Shown here: piece after piece, positions 33,672 through 44,685 of the stretch
How the letters are laid out: every line of letters begins with the position of its first letter
Position numbering within the stretch: position 1 is the stretch's first letter
Source of the DNA: Datura wrightii
Taxonomy: Eukaryota; Streptophyta; Magnoliopsida; Solanales; Solanaceae
Direction: 5' to 3'
NCBI GenBank assembly: GCA_035772735.1
Contig: JASDFA010000002.1
Span: 8,246,001-8,310,000 of the forward strand
DNA: 64,000 nt
Notes under the pieces: model-generated
Seen by the model: the letters and a program-made list of their open reading frames with translations, nothing else
Told to the model about the DNA's origin: nothing
Databases searched by the model: none
Made by a program: the position numbers and the translations under genes

Positions 33672-35408
33672 TGGGTTTAAGAGGGAAAATTTATTCTAAG
33701 CTATTCCTATTCATGCATGCATGTGTAGAAGTCTAGGGAGGGTGATCAAGGCTAATTCTTCAAGGTTCTTCATCAATTCTTCCTTGGGCAATCAGGGAAG
33801 TTATAAAATCAAACCCCTTCAGGTATGTAGGGTTATGAATGGGTGAATTCGTTCACACCCATGCCCAATCGCTCTCTAAATCATGAAAATTCCTATGTTG
33901 ATTCTATGGGGTTTTAACCCGATACATGAAGTTCCTAAATTTTCTACATAAGTATGATCTAAATATATTTCTACTATTAAATTATGATTCATGGGCAAGT
34001 TTTACATTTTTTTAATTAAATCATGTTTCAAGCTTTATAAACTAAAATGCCCATTTATGAGAAGTTCATAAAAGTTGAGATTTATGAGGAATGTTCAAGT
34101 ATGATGAGATATTATTGATGACAAGCATGTTTTCAAGTTACCCATGTGTATAATCATGTTTTCAAGTGAATTAAGTATTTTCAAGCATGTTAAAGTATTG
34201 GATAATGTCCATATGTTCAAGTATGATTTATGATTTCCAGAATTAAGCTTACCACATGGTTTGGAGTTAACACTCCTATTTATGTTCAGCTTGTGGTATG
34301 GTTTGAGCAAACGCTCCTCATATATGATTTCATATTTGATATGTATTTGATTATTAAGCTTCGTCAAAACACGATGGTAAGCTTCATTGGAAAATGATAG
34401 AGAGCATATGCATGTTTTTGGGAGTAGTGTCTAGCACCGAGTAGGCTAAGGGTCGGACGACCCTATGCTTCAGAGCTATGCGCCAATGTAGGTTTATACA
34501 TATCATATATACTTTGGACCTCCCTTGTGAGCTATCCCCTACCCCGATTTTCCTAGAGCTTGATATCGATATCATGGTATCGTCCTTAGCCCTGGCAAGG
34601 CTTTGGACGGCTCTACCCACTTGAGTATGATAGTTGGGTCCATGTAAGCTCTATCATGGTATGTAGGTTATGTGATGAGTCTCCCATTGTTCCTCATGAT
34701 TCAGTTATGCATGTTTATCATCCATGATATGTGTGTGTATATGTTTTAAAGCGGGTTTGACCCAATGTTTAATTTTTACTTTTGGTTATCCGATTTTGGC
34801 TTTGGGTCAATCGATTCTATTATGATTTTATGCACAATTTAGATCTAGATTTGAGAAAACAACATGCAATCCCTACTCTCAGATTCTTGTTTTGATCATG
34901 TTTTATATTATGCATGTTTAAATGATTTTACTTAATTAAGTGGTTTTACTTACCTTGCATACTCGGTACATTCCACGTACCGACTGCACACTCTATGTTG
35001 TATCGTTTTATGATAGAGGCACCAATCTTCAGACTCAGCTCCGCCACTAGCCAACTTTCGGAGTTAGCATCAGTCGTTGTTGGTGAGTCCTTATCTATTT
35101 AGGGCCTTTCCTTATTTCAGTTATGTTTGTGTATTTTCAGTTTCAAACTTAGAGAGTTAGACGGGGTCTTGTCCCATTAACTCATGAGATTTAGAGGCTT
35201 TTCAGACAATAGATGGTATTCATCTTTAGACTTGTGTTGTGTTTTCTAATCATATATTATTCTAGACTTCCGATATGTTTATTATGTTAATTTTTCCGCT
35301 TTATTGATTGAGTTAAATGTATGTTCATGGCATGGGTCGACTTGGAGTCTCTCGGGGCTCCTTGTCCGGTGTCTCGATCTGGGCCTATTTTCGGGTTGTG
35401 ACATCATG

Positions 35409-35550
35409 ATAGAGGTTACGTGATCCCAACTATTACACTCAAGTGGGCAGAGTCGTCCAAAGCCTTGCCAAGGCTAAGGGCACTATCATGTTATTGATAT
35501 CAAGCTGAAGGCCCCTTGTGGGCAGGAAAAACTCTCTTGAGAGACCCCAA

Positions 35551-35581
<31 letters not shown>

Positions 35582-36604
35582 TATGCCAGCATATAGTTCA
35601 GAGACCCAGGGTCTTCATGAACCCCTAGCCTACTCGGTGCTAGAAACTGCTCTTAAAAATATGCAAGGTGCTCACTATCATTTTTCAACAAAGCTGAAAC
35701 CATACCATAAGCTGAAGGTGGGAGTATAGACTCCAAAATCATATGGTTAGCTGATTAATAGAACTAAATAGAAACAAGAAAATATGTTATATCTGAGTGG
35801 GATTACCCAAAATATGAAGATCATGCATACTTGAAATATACTTCACTAGTCAAAATCATAGATTCATATATGGGTAATTTGTAAATATACATACATGCGA
35901 GATACTTCATCATACTTGAAATCATCAGTCATAAACTAGACTTTTTCATAAACTTGCATAATTGGGCAAAATCTTCTAAAGCTTGAACTCGTGAATTTAT
36001 AATCAAAACATGTATAAAAATTGCCCAATAATCATCAAACATACTTTAAAACATAGAGGGAACATACCCATAAACAATTTATAAGAGTTTTATGAAATTA
36101 GATTGAAATCCTTTTTTGATCATAATTTGAATTGAAACTTGATTCATTAAATTGAGGAGAACTATGAGCATGAGAGTGAAAGGAACCATCATTCATGGCC
36201 TCACATACCTTGAAGAACTGAATCTACACTTGCCCTAGAAAGTCCAAGGGATTTGGAGAAGAACTTGAAGGGTTCTAGGCTTGATCTTCGATGGAGAGGT
36301 CTAGGCGTGCATGCATGGGAGGGGAATGGTTAGAACATGTTAACTCCATCTTAATACACCTCTTTCAGAGCTTAAAATGACATAGTTTAGGGCCTAGAAA
36401 GTTAGGATTTACAAAAACACCCTAACTAATTTCATAGAAAAACTGATACTACCAGTCACCACGAGGGATCTAACGAGTCGTTTGGACCACTAATGACTCG
36501 TGGTCCTCAATCGTTGCTTTTACTAGAAAATATTCATTTACTGAACTTCCTTTCTCCACGGGCCATTTGACGAGTTGTTAGGTGCATTGCGACTCATCCC
36601 ACCA
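35409..36604 (-). repeat. LTR O, middle part
   Basis: Continues LTR O from 18070: ATAGAGGTTACGTGATCCCAAC lines up with the corresponding P sequence near 37352. Carries an (AT)n tract at 35550-35577. It runs into the U3 word array (36460-36604), where LTR P interrupts it. Confidence 0.85.
35550..35577. repeat. (AT)n microsatellite, 28 bp
   Basis: Pure AT tract in LTR O at the place where element C LTR reads CATATCATATATAC. Confidence 0.92.
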
Positions 36605-38765
36605 TGTCACAATCCAAACATAGGCCCGGATCAAGACACTGGACAAGGAACCCCGAGAGGCTTCAAGTCGACCCATGGCATAGCATGACATCTAAACTCA
36701 GCATAATAATGCGAAAATCTAGCATATATAAAATAGCAGAAATCTAAAAATATAATAACATTGAATATCTGAATACATAACAGTGATCTGAAACTGAAAA
36801 CATACTATCTTTTATAAGCCTCTACATACTGACGAGTTTATGGGACAACATCCCAACTAACTCACTAAAATTGAAATTGAAGATACTGAATACAACTGGA
36901 AAAAGGGTCCTCGAAGGATGAGGACTCACCAACTCAGGCTAGAGATGCTACCTTAAGGATCTGGCTAATGGAGGGACTGAACTTGAATGTCAGAGCCTGT
37001 ATAATAAAATGATACAACATAGAGTATGCGGTCAGTATGTGGAATGTACCGAGTGTGCAAGGTAGGTAAGATCGCTAAGTAAGTAAAATCAGAGATCATG
37101 CATATCATAAAAACATTTCATCATAAGAATCTGAGAGTAGGGCTTGCATGCTATTATTTGAAACCATGATTTAAACATAATTGAATATCATAATTGAATC
37201 GAATGACCCAAACATAAAATTGATTGTTCAGAAGTAAAATTGAACATATGGTCAAACCCGCTGAAAACATTATATCAAGATTGATGAACATACATAACTG
37301 AAATCATGAGGAACAATGGGAGACTCTTCACATAACCGACATTACCACGATAGAGCTTACGTGGTGCCAACTATTACACTCAAGTAGTAAGATCCGTCCA
37401 AAGCATTGCCAGGGCTAAGGACGCTACCATGATATCAATATTAGCTGAAAGCCCCTTGGGGGAAGGAGAAGCCCACAAGGGAGTTCCTAAATTATCTTAT
37501 CATACCTACGTTGGCACGTAGTTCTGAGGCACAGGGTTGACTACCCCTTAGCCTACCCGGTGCTAGACACTACTCCCAAAAACATACATATGCTCTCCAT
37601 CATTTTTCAACAAAATTGAACATCATCTAGTGATGAAGCTGAATCATAACATGATATACATAATTTGAAAACATAATATGAGGAGCCTTAGCTCAAACCA
37701 TATCACAAGTTGAAAAGATTGGGAGTCTAGACTCCAAAATCCATGTGGTAAGCTAATAACATGAACTTGAGATAAGTCATGAAACATACTTGATCATATG
37801 GGCTTGCCCAAACATAAAGATACTTGAAATAGAATTTGATAGTAAAAAAACATGAATATATTCATGGGTAATTAGAAATCATACTTGTATGATAAACATC
37901 TTATCATACTTTCTACTTGTATCATAAATCATAATCTCATCTTTCCATGAACTTTCACAATTGGGCATCATACTTTCTAAAACTTTGAAAACATGAATTT
38001 TAATTGAAAACATTATAAAACATGCCCATGAATCATAATTCAATATTAGAAACATGAATAGAGTATACCCATGATAGATACATCGAGAATTCACAAGTTG
38101 GGTTAAACATAGATTCATTATCTAGAATTTCCATGAATTTGAGAAGGGATTCGGCATGGGAATAGATGAATACACCCATTCATAATCCTACATACCTGGG
38201 TACTTCTGATTTCTCAACCTTCTTGAATTCCCAAAGGAAATTGGAAGAAGACTTGATGAGTTTGTAAGCTTGATCACCCTTAGGAACTTCTATGCTTGCA
38301 TGCATGGAGAGGGATAGATTTAGAATGAGCTAAACCCTCTTAAAACACACTTATATGACCTTAAAATGGCATAGTTTAGGTCTTAGGAACTTAGAAATTA
38401 TGGAAAAGCCCTTAATAAATTTGCAGGTAAAAACACATTGCCAGTCCTAATGAAGGACTGGACGATTCGTCGCCTGAGGGACGACTCGTAGTGACGAGTT
38501 GTTGGGTTCACTACCCAAAATTTCCATTTTCAAGTCGGCTCCTGACCACGCCTAACTCCACGACTTGTTACCCTGACCAAGAGTCGTGGCTTGTCTCGTG
38601 GTCAACCCCAAATATCAAAAACCATCCAACTCTCCCTTCACTCCACGATTCACCTAACGACTCGTGTTGCACCTCACAAGTCACTGGACGATATGTTTTG
38701 TGACTTGGTGCAGAAATTTTTGTTTCAATCCTTGGGTCTGATCTTAGGGATTTTGGGGTTTTACA
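36605..38765 (-). repeat. LTR P, reverse Tekay solo LTR nested in LTR O
   Basis: 2161 bp. The minus strand starts TGTAAAACCCC and ends GGATTGTGACA. Flanks CACCA (36600-36604) and CTCCA (38766-38770) differ by one base, consistent with an old 5-bp duplication. Sequence of LTR O continues on both sides. A U3 word array is at 38440-38720. No internal region is present, so it is a solo LTR. Confidence 0.8.
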
Positions 38766-38990
38766 CTCCATCTGTTACCAACACTACCAATTCCTCCTCT
38801 CACACAGTTAACAAGAGATACCACGACTTGTGTGGTGACATTATGACTCGTCGCCCCACCTGTCAATTCCCAGAGAAAAATCTCATCCTTCCAACTTGGC
38901 ACCAACTTAACGGGTAACTAGAAGACCCATCAAGTGACTTAATGGGTCATCTGATGAGTCGTTCTATGACCTGGTGCGAATTTTCCTACT
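38440..38990 (-). repeat. U3 word arrays of LTR P and of the O LTR start
   Basis: 38440-38720 (P) and 38771-38990 (O) are two adjacent copies of the same LTR segment. Words: GACGACTCGTAGTGACGAG, AACGACTCGTG, ATGAGTCGTTC and ACGACTTGTG. They mark two separate LTR starts 276 bp apart. Confidence 0.55.
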
Positions 38991-39041
38991 TTTGCAGTTT
39001 TAACCCTCGGGTCTGATCTTAGGAACTCTTCGGGGATTACA
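38766..39041 (-). repeat. LTR O, 5' end
   Basis: Minus-strand start TGTAATCCCCGAAG at 39041, with GATCAGACCCGAGGG typical of Tekay LTR starts. Target duplication TGGGT follows at 39042-39046. Confidence 0.85.
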
Positions 39042-39046
39042 TGGGT
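39042..39046. repeat. Target site duplication TGGGT (right)
   Basis: Matches 17326-17330. Read on the minus strand, removing everything between the two copies restores an open join in the chromovirus pol tail. Confidence 0.88.
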
Positions 39047-39460
39047 CCTCTTGGAACTTCCATAGCTTCCTTAGTTGATGTTGAGTTTCTATGGATGTTA
39101 TCATTTCCCTCTTCCTTAAGAGAATTCTTCCTCAAACAATGCCGCATCAAATAAAGAAAGACCAGAAACATTAAAGGTAGCACTAACTTGATATTCACTA
39201 GGAAGATCAAGTTTGTAAGTATTGTCTCCAATCTTTTCAAGGACTTCAAAGGGACCATCTCCTTTATCCCTTCGACGAATTTCGGCTATGACCAATGCCC
39301 CACTAGCTAAATAGGCGTAAGAAAAAGCTACCTGAAAGGTGTAATTTGGATTTTGTTTTAGCAATAAAACTTTCCTTCATAAAGTTCACCCATACAAGAT
39401 CACCGGGCCTAAAGATAACATATTTTGCCCCTTATTTCTCCTCAAGGATATTTGTTCATT
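39047..39460 (-). pseudogene. CRM/Galadriel-type integrase C-terminal domain
   Basis: Minus strand: GDLVWVNFMKESF, then RRRDKGDGPFEVLEKIGDNT and YKLDLPSEYQVSATFNVSGL, typical of CRM/Galadriel-type chromoviruses. The tail EGNDNIHRNSTS and EVPRGPM runs to the TGGGT site. One frameshift near 39360. The domain binds DNA and chromatin during integration. Confidence 0.85.
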
Positions 39461-40856
39461 CTTCCATTCAATTGCAAGCCTTGTTTGTTCATGAGTCTTC
39501 TTCATCATTTCATCCTTCTTCCTACCATCAAGATTAATAGTATCATTAGTAGGCAATGGCATCAAATCATGATGGGGTGAGGGGATTAAATCCATAAACA
39601 ACTTTAAAAGAATACTTACCAGTAGAAGAATGGATAATTCTATTATAGGAAAACTCTACCATGGGCGAATATTCCTCCCAAAAAGTTAATTTTTCCTTTA
39701 AAATAGACCTTAACATATTCCTTAAAAGTCCTATTAACTACTTCTATTTTGCCATCTATTTGTGAGTGCTAAGATGTAGAAAATAACAGTTTAGTCCCCA
39801 ACTTTCCCCAAAGAACTCTTCAAAAGTGACTTGAAAACTTAGCATGTCTATCATTAATAATAGTTTTAGGTATACTATGTAATTTAACCACTTCTTTCAC
39901 AAATAAATCAGCCACATGTGATGCATCATTAGTCTTCAAACATGAAATGATGTGAGCCATTTTGAAAATCGATCTACCACTACAAATGTACTGTCCTTAC
40001 CATGTTAGTTCTAGGCAAACCTAACACAAAATCTATGAAAATATCAATCTAAGGAGAAGTAGGAACGGGTAAATGAGTATTAAAACCATGTGGTAACACT
40101 TTTGATTTGGCCTGTTTACATTCAAGACACTAGGAACACACTTTCTCAACATCCTATTCCATACCAGGCTAAACAAAAGTTCAACAAGTATATCCTAATT
40201 TTGGGAACTCCAAAGCATCCTATGATCCCACCACAATGTGCTTCCTTAACAAATAATTCATGAAAAAAGAAAATGCAAAGAGCAATTAGAAATACACAAC
40301 TTAATTTCCTTAAAAAAGACTCCATCTTGAAGATTGAATTGCTCATAATGACCCAACTCACACTCTACAAAAACCTTGCCAAAATTAGAATAACTAGAAT
40401 AAAGGCCCTTGATTTGATCAAAATTCATCAATATAGAAGTAAGAGTAGAGACCAAGACATACCTTCTTGAAAGTGCACCAACAACCACATTCTCTTTTTC
40501 TTGCTTGTAAGCAATCACATATGGAAAATTTCAATGAATTCAACCCATTTTTCATGCATATAATTAAGCTTATCTTGGCTCTTTGAGTATCTCAAGGATT
40601 CATGGTGTCTTAACCAAATATTCTCTAGACCACAAATAACGTTTCCATGTAGCTAAAGCCTTTAACGAATCTTATAGCTCTTTGTTATAAGAAGAGTAGT
40701 TCAACGTAGCTCCACTGAACTTTTCAATAAAGTATGTAGTGGCTTAGAATCCTGCATTAATACAACGCCATTCCTCTTCTGGAGGCATCACATTCAACCT
40801 CAAAAAACTTAGAGAAACCAGGAAATCACAAAGAGGAGCAGAACACAATTTATCTT
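39461..40856 (-). pseudogene. CRM/Galadriel-type RNase H and integrase core (decayed)
   Basis: Minus-strand fragments: FEVECDASRRGMAL-like near 40790, VIAYKQEKENVVVGALSRRY (end of RNase H, catalytic Asp of the usual ADALSRR changed to Gly), YEQFNLQDGVFFKEIKLCIS (start of integrase), then HIISCLKTNDASHVADLFVK, VKLHSIPKTIINDRHAKF and a degraded KLLFSTS-HSQIDGKIEVVNR. The order RNase H then integrase is normal. Many stops and at least four frameshifts. Confidence 0.82.
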
Positions 40857-41620
40857 TCAATAAGTTAAAAGCAGCATCTTGTTCTTTCCCCAAACCTTGT
40901 CCTTCTTAATAACTTCGGTCAAAGGAGCAGTAATGATGCTAAAATCTCTAACAAATCTCCTATAAAAACTAATAAGCCCATGAAAACTTCTAATCTCAGT
41001 TACACTCTTAGGTTTGGGCCATACTTTGATTAGCTTGATTTTCTCTTCATCAACTTCATCTCCCTTATAATTGACCACAAAATCCAAGAATAGCACATGA
41101 TCCGCACAAAAGGTACACTTTTTGAGATAAGCAAACAATTATTGTTTCTCAGGACCTTCATAAACTTATTTTTGATGTTCAACAGGCTTATTCAGATTCT
41201 TAGAAAAGATCATGATATCATCAAAATAAACCACCACAAACTTTTTCATGAAAATCCTTAAAAATATGATTCATCAATCTCATGAAAGTATTGGATGCAT
41301 TAGTCAAGTCAAAAGGCATAACTAACCACTCATAAAGCCCATATTTGGTCTTAAAAGTAGTTTTACATTCATCTCCAAGATTAATTCGAATCAGATGATG
41401 ACTACTTTTTAGATCAATTTTAGAAAATTTTTTAGACCTATGAAATTGGTCTAACATGTTATTAAGACGTGGAATAGGATGATGATATGTTACCATAATC
41501 TTGTTGATAGCTCGATAAACCATGCACATTCTCCAAGATCCATCCTCTTTGGGAACTAATAGAATAGGAATGGAGCAAGGACTTATGCTCTCTCACACAA
41601 ACTCTGTTTCTAGTAACTCT
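40857..41620 (-). pseudogene. CRM/Galadriel-type reverse transcriptase
   Basis: Minus-strand blocks: YRAINKIMVTYHHPIPRLNN, FSKIDLKSSHHLIRINLGDE, KTKYGLYEWLVMPFDLTNAS and the palm YFDD near 41220 (VVVYFDDIMIFSKNL), then FCADHVLFLDFVVNYKGDEV and EIRSFHGLISFYRRFVRDFS. The catalytic Asp pair is present. A frameshift follows the palm and stops follow the thumb. Compared with the Tekay elements, YFDD and the wording of the thumb separate the two chromovirus lineages. Confidence 0.88.
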
Positions 41621-42716
41621 TCAACTTATCTTTGCAAGTCCTTTGTCTCTCCAGGATTACTTCTATAAGTAGGCCTATTTGGAATCTGTGCTCCAGGCAT
41701 AGAGTCAAATTGGTTCTCAATGCCACGCAAAGGTGGTATAACTTTAGGAATATCCTCAGGAAAGATATCAGCAAAATCCTACAAAACAGAAGTAACACTA
41801 CATGGCAAAGAAGAAGTTAGCATCTCATAATTAATCAAGACTTCTTTGTAAGTAAGTAGTATTATGGGTTGTCCCTCTTTTCTTGCATTTAAACACTCTT
41901 TGGCTTTTATGTAGAAGATCTTTTTTTCTTTTTCTTAGCCTCTTTTCTTTCATAAAATTTTTTTCTCACTCGAACCTTCTTTTACCTCTTTGCTTATATT
42001 TTTTTCCCACTTTTTCTCTCTCTTGGCCATCTCTCCATTTTTCTAACTTTGGATAGAACTCTTTTATTTTCCCTCAAGCTCACTTTTATTCCCTCCCCTT
42101 TGTTTTCCCATTGATTCCCTCAATCTCTTTTGATTTTCAAACACTTGAGAAGGAATTAAAGGTGTAACAGTATACTTCTTGCAATTAAGCTCAAGAGAAT
42201 ATCTATTCTTTTTTTCATCATGAAAAGCATGCCTATCAAATTGTCATGGAAGACCAAGCAAGATATGACAAGCTTGCATAGGAATCACGTCACAAAGAGT
42301 TTTATCCTCATACCTACTAATATTGAATGAAATCATGCATTATTTGTTGACTTTCACTTCACCACTATCGTTCAACCATTGGAGTCTATAGTGCTTAGGG
42401 TGTTTCATGCATTCAAGTCCTATTATATCGACCAAGTGTGAACTCACCAAACTAGCACAACCACCACTTCAATAATTGTAGAATAATTTTTTTCTTTTAT
42501 CCCACAGCTAGTATGGAATATATTCTCCCTTTTTTCATCATTATCGATTCCCAAATTGATAAGCACACGCCTCCTAACTACCCCAATCAAGTCATGATTA
42601 AAAGGAAGTTCTACATCATCTTCACTCTCACCTTCATCTTCTTCCTCTTTATTACTTTTTTCACTCCCATATTCTACTTCAAGAATCTTCCTAGCTACCA
42701 ACAAAACGATCATTAG
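41621..42716 (-). pseudogene. CRM/Galadriel-type protease region and linker
   Basis: DNDEKRENIFHTSCGIKEKN (minus strand, near 42570) is the entry to the protease of this lineage. KHPKHYRLQWLNDSGEVKVN and CDVIPMQACHILLGLP follow. The usual IIDGGSCTN catalytic block is not legible (frameshift near 42480). Charged linker with acidic stretch EEEDEGESEDDVELP precedes it. Non-functional. Confidence 0.75.
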
Positions 42717-43447
42717 GAAATTCTACATCTTCTTCACTCATACCTCCCTCTTCTTTCTTATCCTCACTTTTCTCACTATCATAATTCCCATCTTCTCTTA
42801 AGATAGTGTTTCTTATATTTGGAAATTCATGCATCATATGCCCTCTCCCGTGATATTTATGATATTGAATGGAGCTGAAAGGTTTAGATGACTTTGATAA
42901 AAAAGATTTACCTCCCTCTTTCTTATCTACTTTACTTTTGCCTTTGTCTTCTTGAGATCTAGAAGATACTTCTTCTTTTGACCATGGCTTCTTTGAAATG
43001 GTGTTTGGTCAATTCCTCCTTGAGCTAGCCTGCTACCTACTTTTATTTTTCTTTTTCTACTTTTATAGCTAAATATACTAACTCATTTAAAGTTACATAT
43101 GGTTGTATCTCTACTACATCAGTTATTTGTCTATTTAAACCATTAAGAAATCTAGCCATAGTATCCTCTTCTTCTTCCATGCAATTAGCTTGGATAATAA
43201 CCATATCCACATCCTTAAAGTATTCATCAATAGTCATGGTTCCTTGCTCCAATGATTGAAGATGCCATTGTAGGTTTCTTTAAAAATGGGAAGGCACTAA
43301 CCTTTTCTTCATGACTCTCTTCATCATAGCCTAGGTAGCAAGGGGTAGTTCTCTATTTTGTTGTCTATCCCTTCTAAGCTTTTTCCACCAAATAAAAGCA
43401 TAGTTAGAAAATTCAACAACAGCAAGCTTAACCTTCTTATTTTCTTG
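42717..43447 (-). pseudogene. CRM/Galadriel-type gag C-terminal half
   Basis: Minus strand: KVKLAVVEFSNYAFIWWKKL, then GTMTIDEYFKDVDMVIIQAN, MARFLNGLNRQITDVVEIQP and YVTLNELVYLAIKVEKEK, the capsid region of CRM/Galadriel Gag. The zinc knuckle near 42840 has lost its Cys residues (KYHGRGHMMHEFPN). The sequence stops at about 43447, so the gag N-terminus and 5' LTR are gone, replaced by the accessory-ORF element. Confidence 0.8.
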
Positions 43448-43639
43448 ATTTAGTACAAAATTTTTCGTTTTAGTTAGTATTTTTTTTATTTTAGTGAGGT
43501 GAAACCTATTATTCTAACCAACTTTGTTTAGTGAGAGGATTTTCAGGTCAAACGGAGAAAAATGTGCACGGAATCGTGAAGGAAAAGGCGAGGTATGAAA
43601 AAATTACTAAAATGTTGAAGACAGTGAGCTGGGGCGATA

Positions 43640-43790
43640 GCTCCGTTTCACGGAGGAGGACCTCCGCGTTACCCTCCGTGACACATTGAGGTGTAATCTG
43701 AAAATTTCAAAATTTCCAGTAAGCTATCGCGATGGCTCCGTGTCACGGAGGCAATGCACCGCGATGCACTCCGTGACACGTTGCCATATA
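43640..43790 (+). repeat. Internal word array (CCGTGACACGG type)
   Basis: Two about 95-bp half-units with CTCCGTTTCACGGAGGAGG, CCTCCGCGTTACCCTCCGTG, GGCTCCGTGTCACGGAGGC and GCGATGCACTCCGTGACACG. The last matches the LTR of this element at 48280-48300 almost exactly. The array is directly upstream of a TATA box. Confidence 0.75.
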
Positions 43791-43793
43791 AAT
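43787..43793 (+). promoter_or_regulatory. Predicted internal promoter TATA box
   Basis: TATAAAT immediately after the word array, followed by a C/T-rich leader (about 43850-43915) and the probable 5' exon. The spacing mirrors that of the LTR promoters here. Confidence 0.5.
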
Positions 43794-43927
43794 TGTGACG
43801 GGTCACACCGGGTTGCCGGGTGACCCGCGTGTTTTTCTACATTTTAAACCCGATTTCTCCCCTTTTTCCCTCATTCTTGTTCTCCTCCGCGACCAAAAAT
43901 CCTAAATCCCTTCCCCACCAACGTGCC

Positions 43928-43936
43928 ATGGCTTAA
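43928..43936 (+). promoter_or_regulatory. Two-codon upstream ORF in the leader
   Basis: ATGGCTTAA in context GTGCCATGG: a good start context followed by one codon and a stop. Such minimal uORFs can delay or reduce translation downstream. Functional relevance is a guess. Confidence 0.35.
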
Positions 43937-43978
43937 GGCAAAGAATTACCAAGTTTTCTTCGGTTCTTCAACTTCGAG

Positions 43979-44680
43979 GTATGTTTTCCGATTATCTCTC
44001 AAGTTTTTGTCGATTTTATTCGAAATTAAGCATGAGAGGTGAACTAAATCACCCTAAGTCGAAATTTAGCATGAATTCGAGTTATTTATTGATTGATAAA
44101 AGTTCGGAATGTTGTAATGATCGTTTGAACTTGTCGATTGCATGAATTATTTGAATTTGATTGCGAAATTCAATTCTAGGGCTTGGTTGTTGAAATCGAA
44201 ATTGGTAATGTGTTGAATTTGTGAAATATATGCCGGGGTGTACGTATTGAATGAGATAAGTCGTTGTAAATTGTTTGAATGTAATAGACGACGAATTCTC
44301 GGGTTGTGGGAAAATGTTGAAGTTTGTTCAAATTGGGTTGGTTGTATAGGTTCATGTATATAGAATTTTTGTTGTTGTTTTTTTGTTTCGTTGTTTCTCT
44401 TTGCTAAGTACGATGGTTGAATTGCTAGCGATGGTAGTGATTGGGATTAGCTGTACGAAGTCTGAGTAGTACGTAGAAGTTATACCGTCGAATTTTTCTT
44501 TGTGAACGCACTAAGCATGAATTGTATAGCTGGTTATTTTGGTGTAAATAAAGTTATTCTTGCCGTAGTATCGCAACTGTAGCTAAGGACTAAGTGTGGG
44601 GTAAATTTATCGTAACCCGACCTTAGCCGAAGTTAATATTCATTTAGCTTGACATTGCGATTGTTTACTTGTGTTGACAG
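43979..44680 (+). other. Probable 5' UTR intron
   Basis: CGAG/GTATGT donor at 43979 and TGTTGACAG acceptor ending at 44680, AT-rich inside (702 bases). Splicing leaves five bases before the ATG, exactly as in the minus-strand relative (6919-6330). Confidence 0.55.
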
Positions 44681-44685
44681 ACAAA

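Larger units (their letters stand above)
33114..35403 (+). repeat. 3' LTR of element C
   Basis: 2290 bp, TGTAAATCCCC to GGGTTGTGACA, followed by target duplication TCATG. The U3 array at 33195-33590 includes CACGACTCGTTGAG, GTAACGACTCGTGCC and an imperfect duplication of AGTGAAGATCA(T/C)GAGAGGTGA. A TATA box lies at 33663. Pairs with the truncated copy at 18071. Confidence 0.9.
18066..35408 (+). mobile_element. Composite Tekay insertion with TCATG target duplication
   Basis: TCATG occurs at 18066-18070 and 35404-35408, directly outside a plus-strand LTR start (18071, TGTAATGCCCC) and LTR end (35403, GTGACA). The outer LTRs are of one subfamily (TTGAAACGGAGAAAA and many shared blocks). Inside lie: truncated 5' LTR, reverse LTR G, LTR fragment H, gag-pol B with its 3' LTR, then the interior of the original element C from mid-protease onward. 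It is best read as element C inserted into LTR O, with B inserted into the protease of C, followed by deletions on the left. Confidence 0.85.

Noticed and set aside
18071..35403. A single intact 17-kb retrotransposon
   Set aside because: The interior has LTRs of several subfamilies, a reverse LTR, two partial pol genes and a missing primer site, so it is a composite.
43448..44685. A second full 5' LTR of the TGATCTTGGGC family
   Set aside because: The LTR start is absent and only the word array and TATA resemble the LTR; read instead as an internal promoter region, although a diverged or recombined 5' LTR is not fully excluded.
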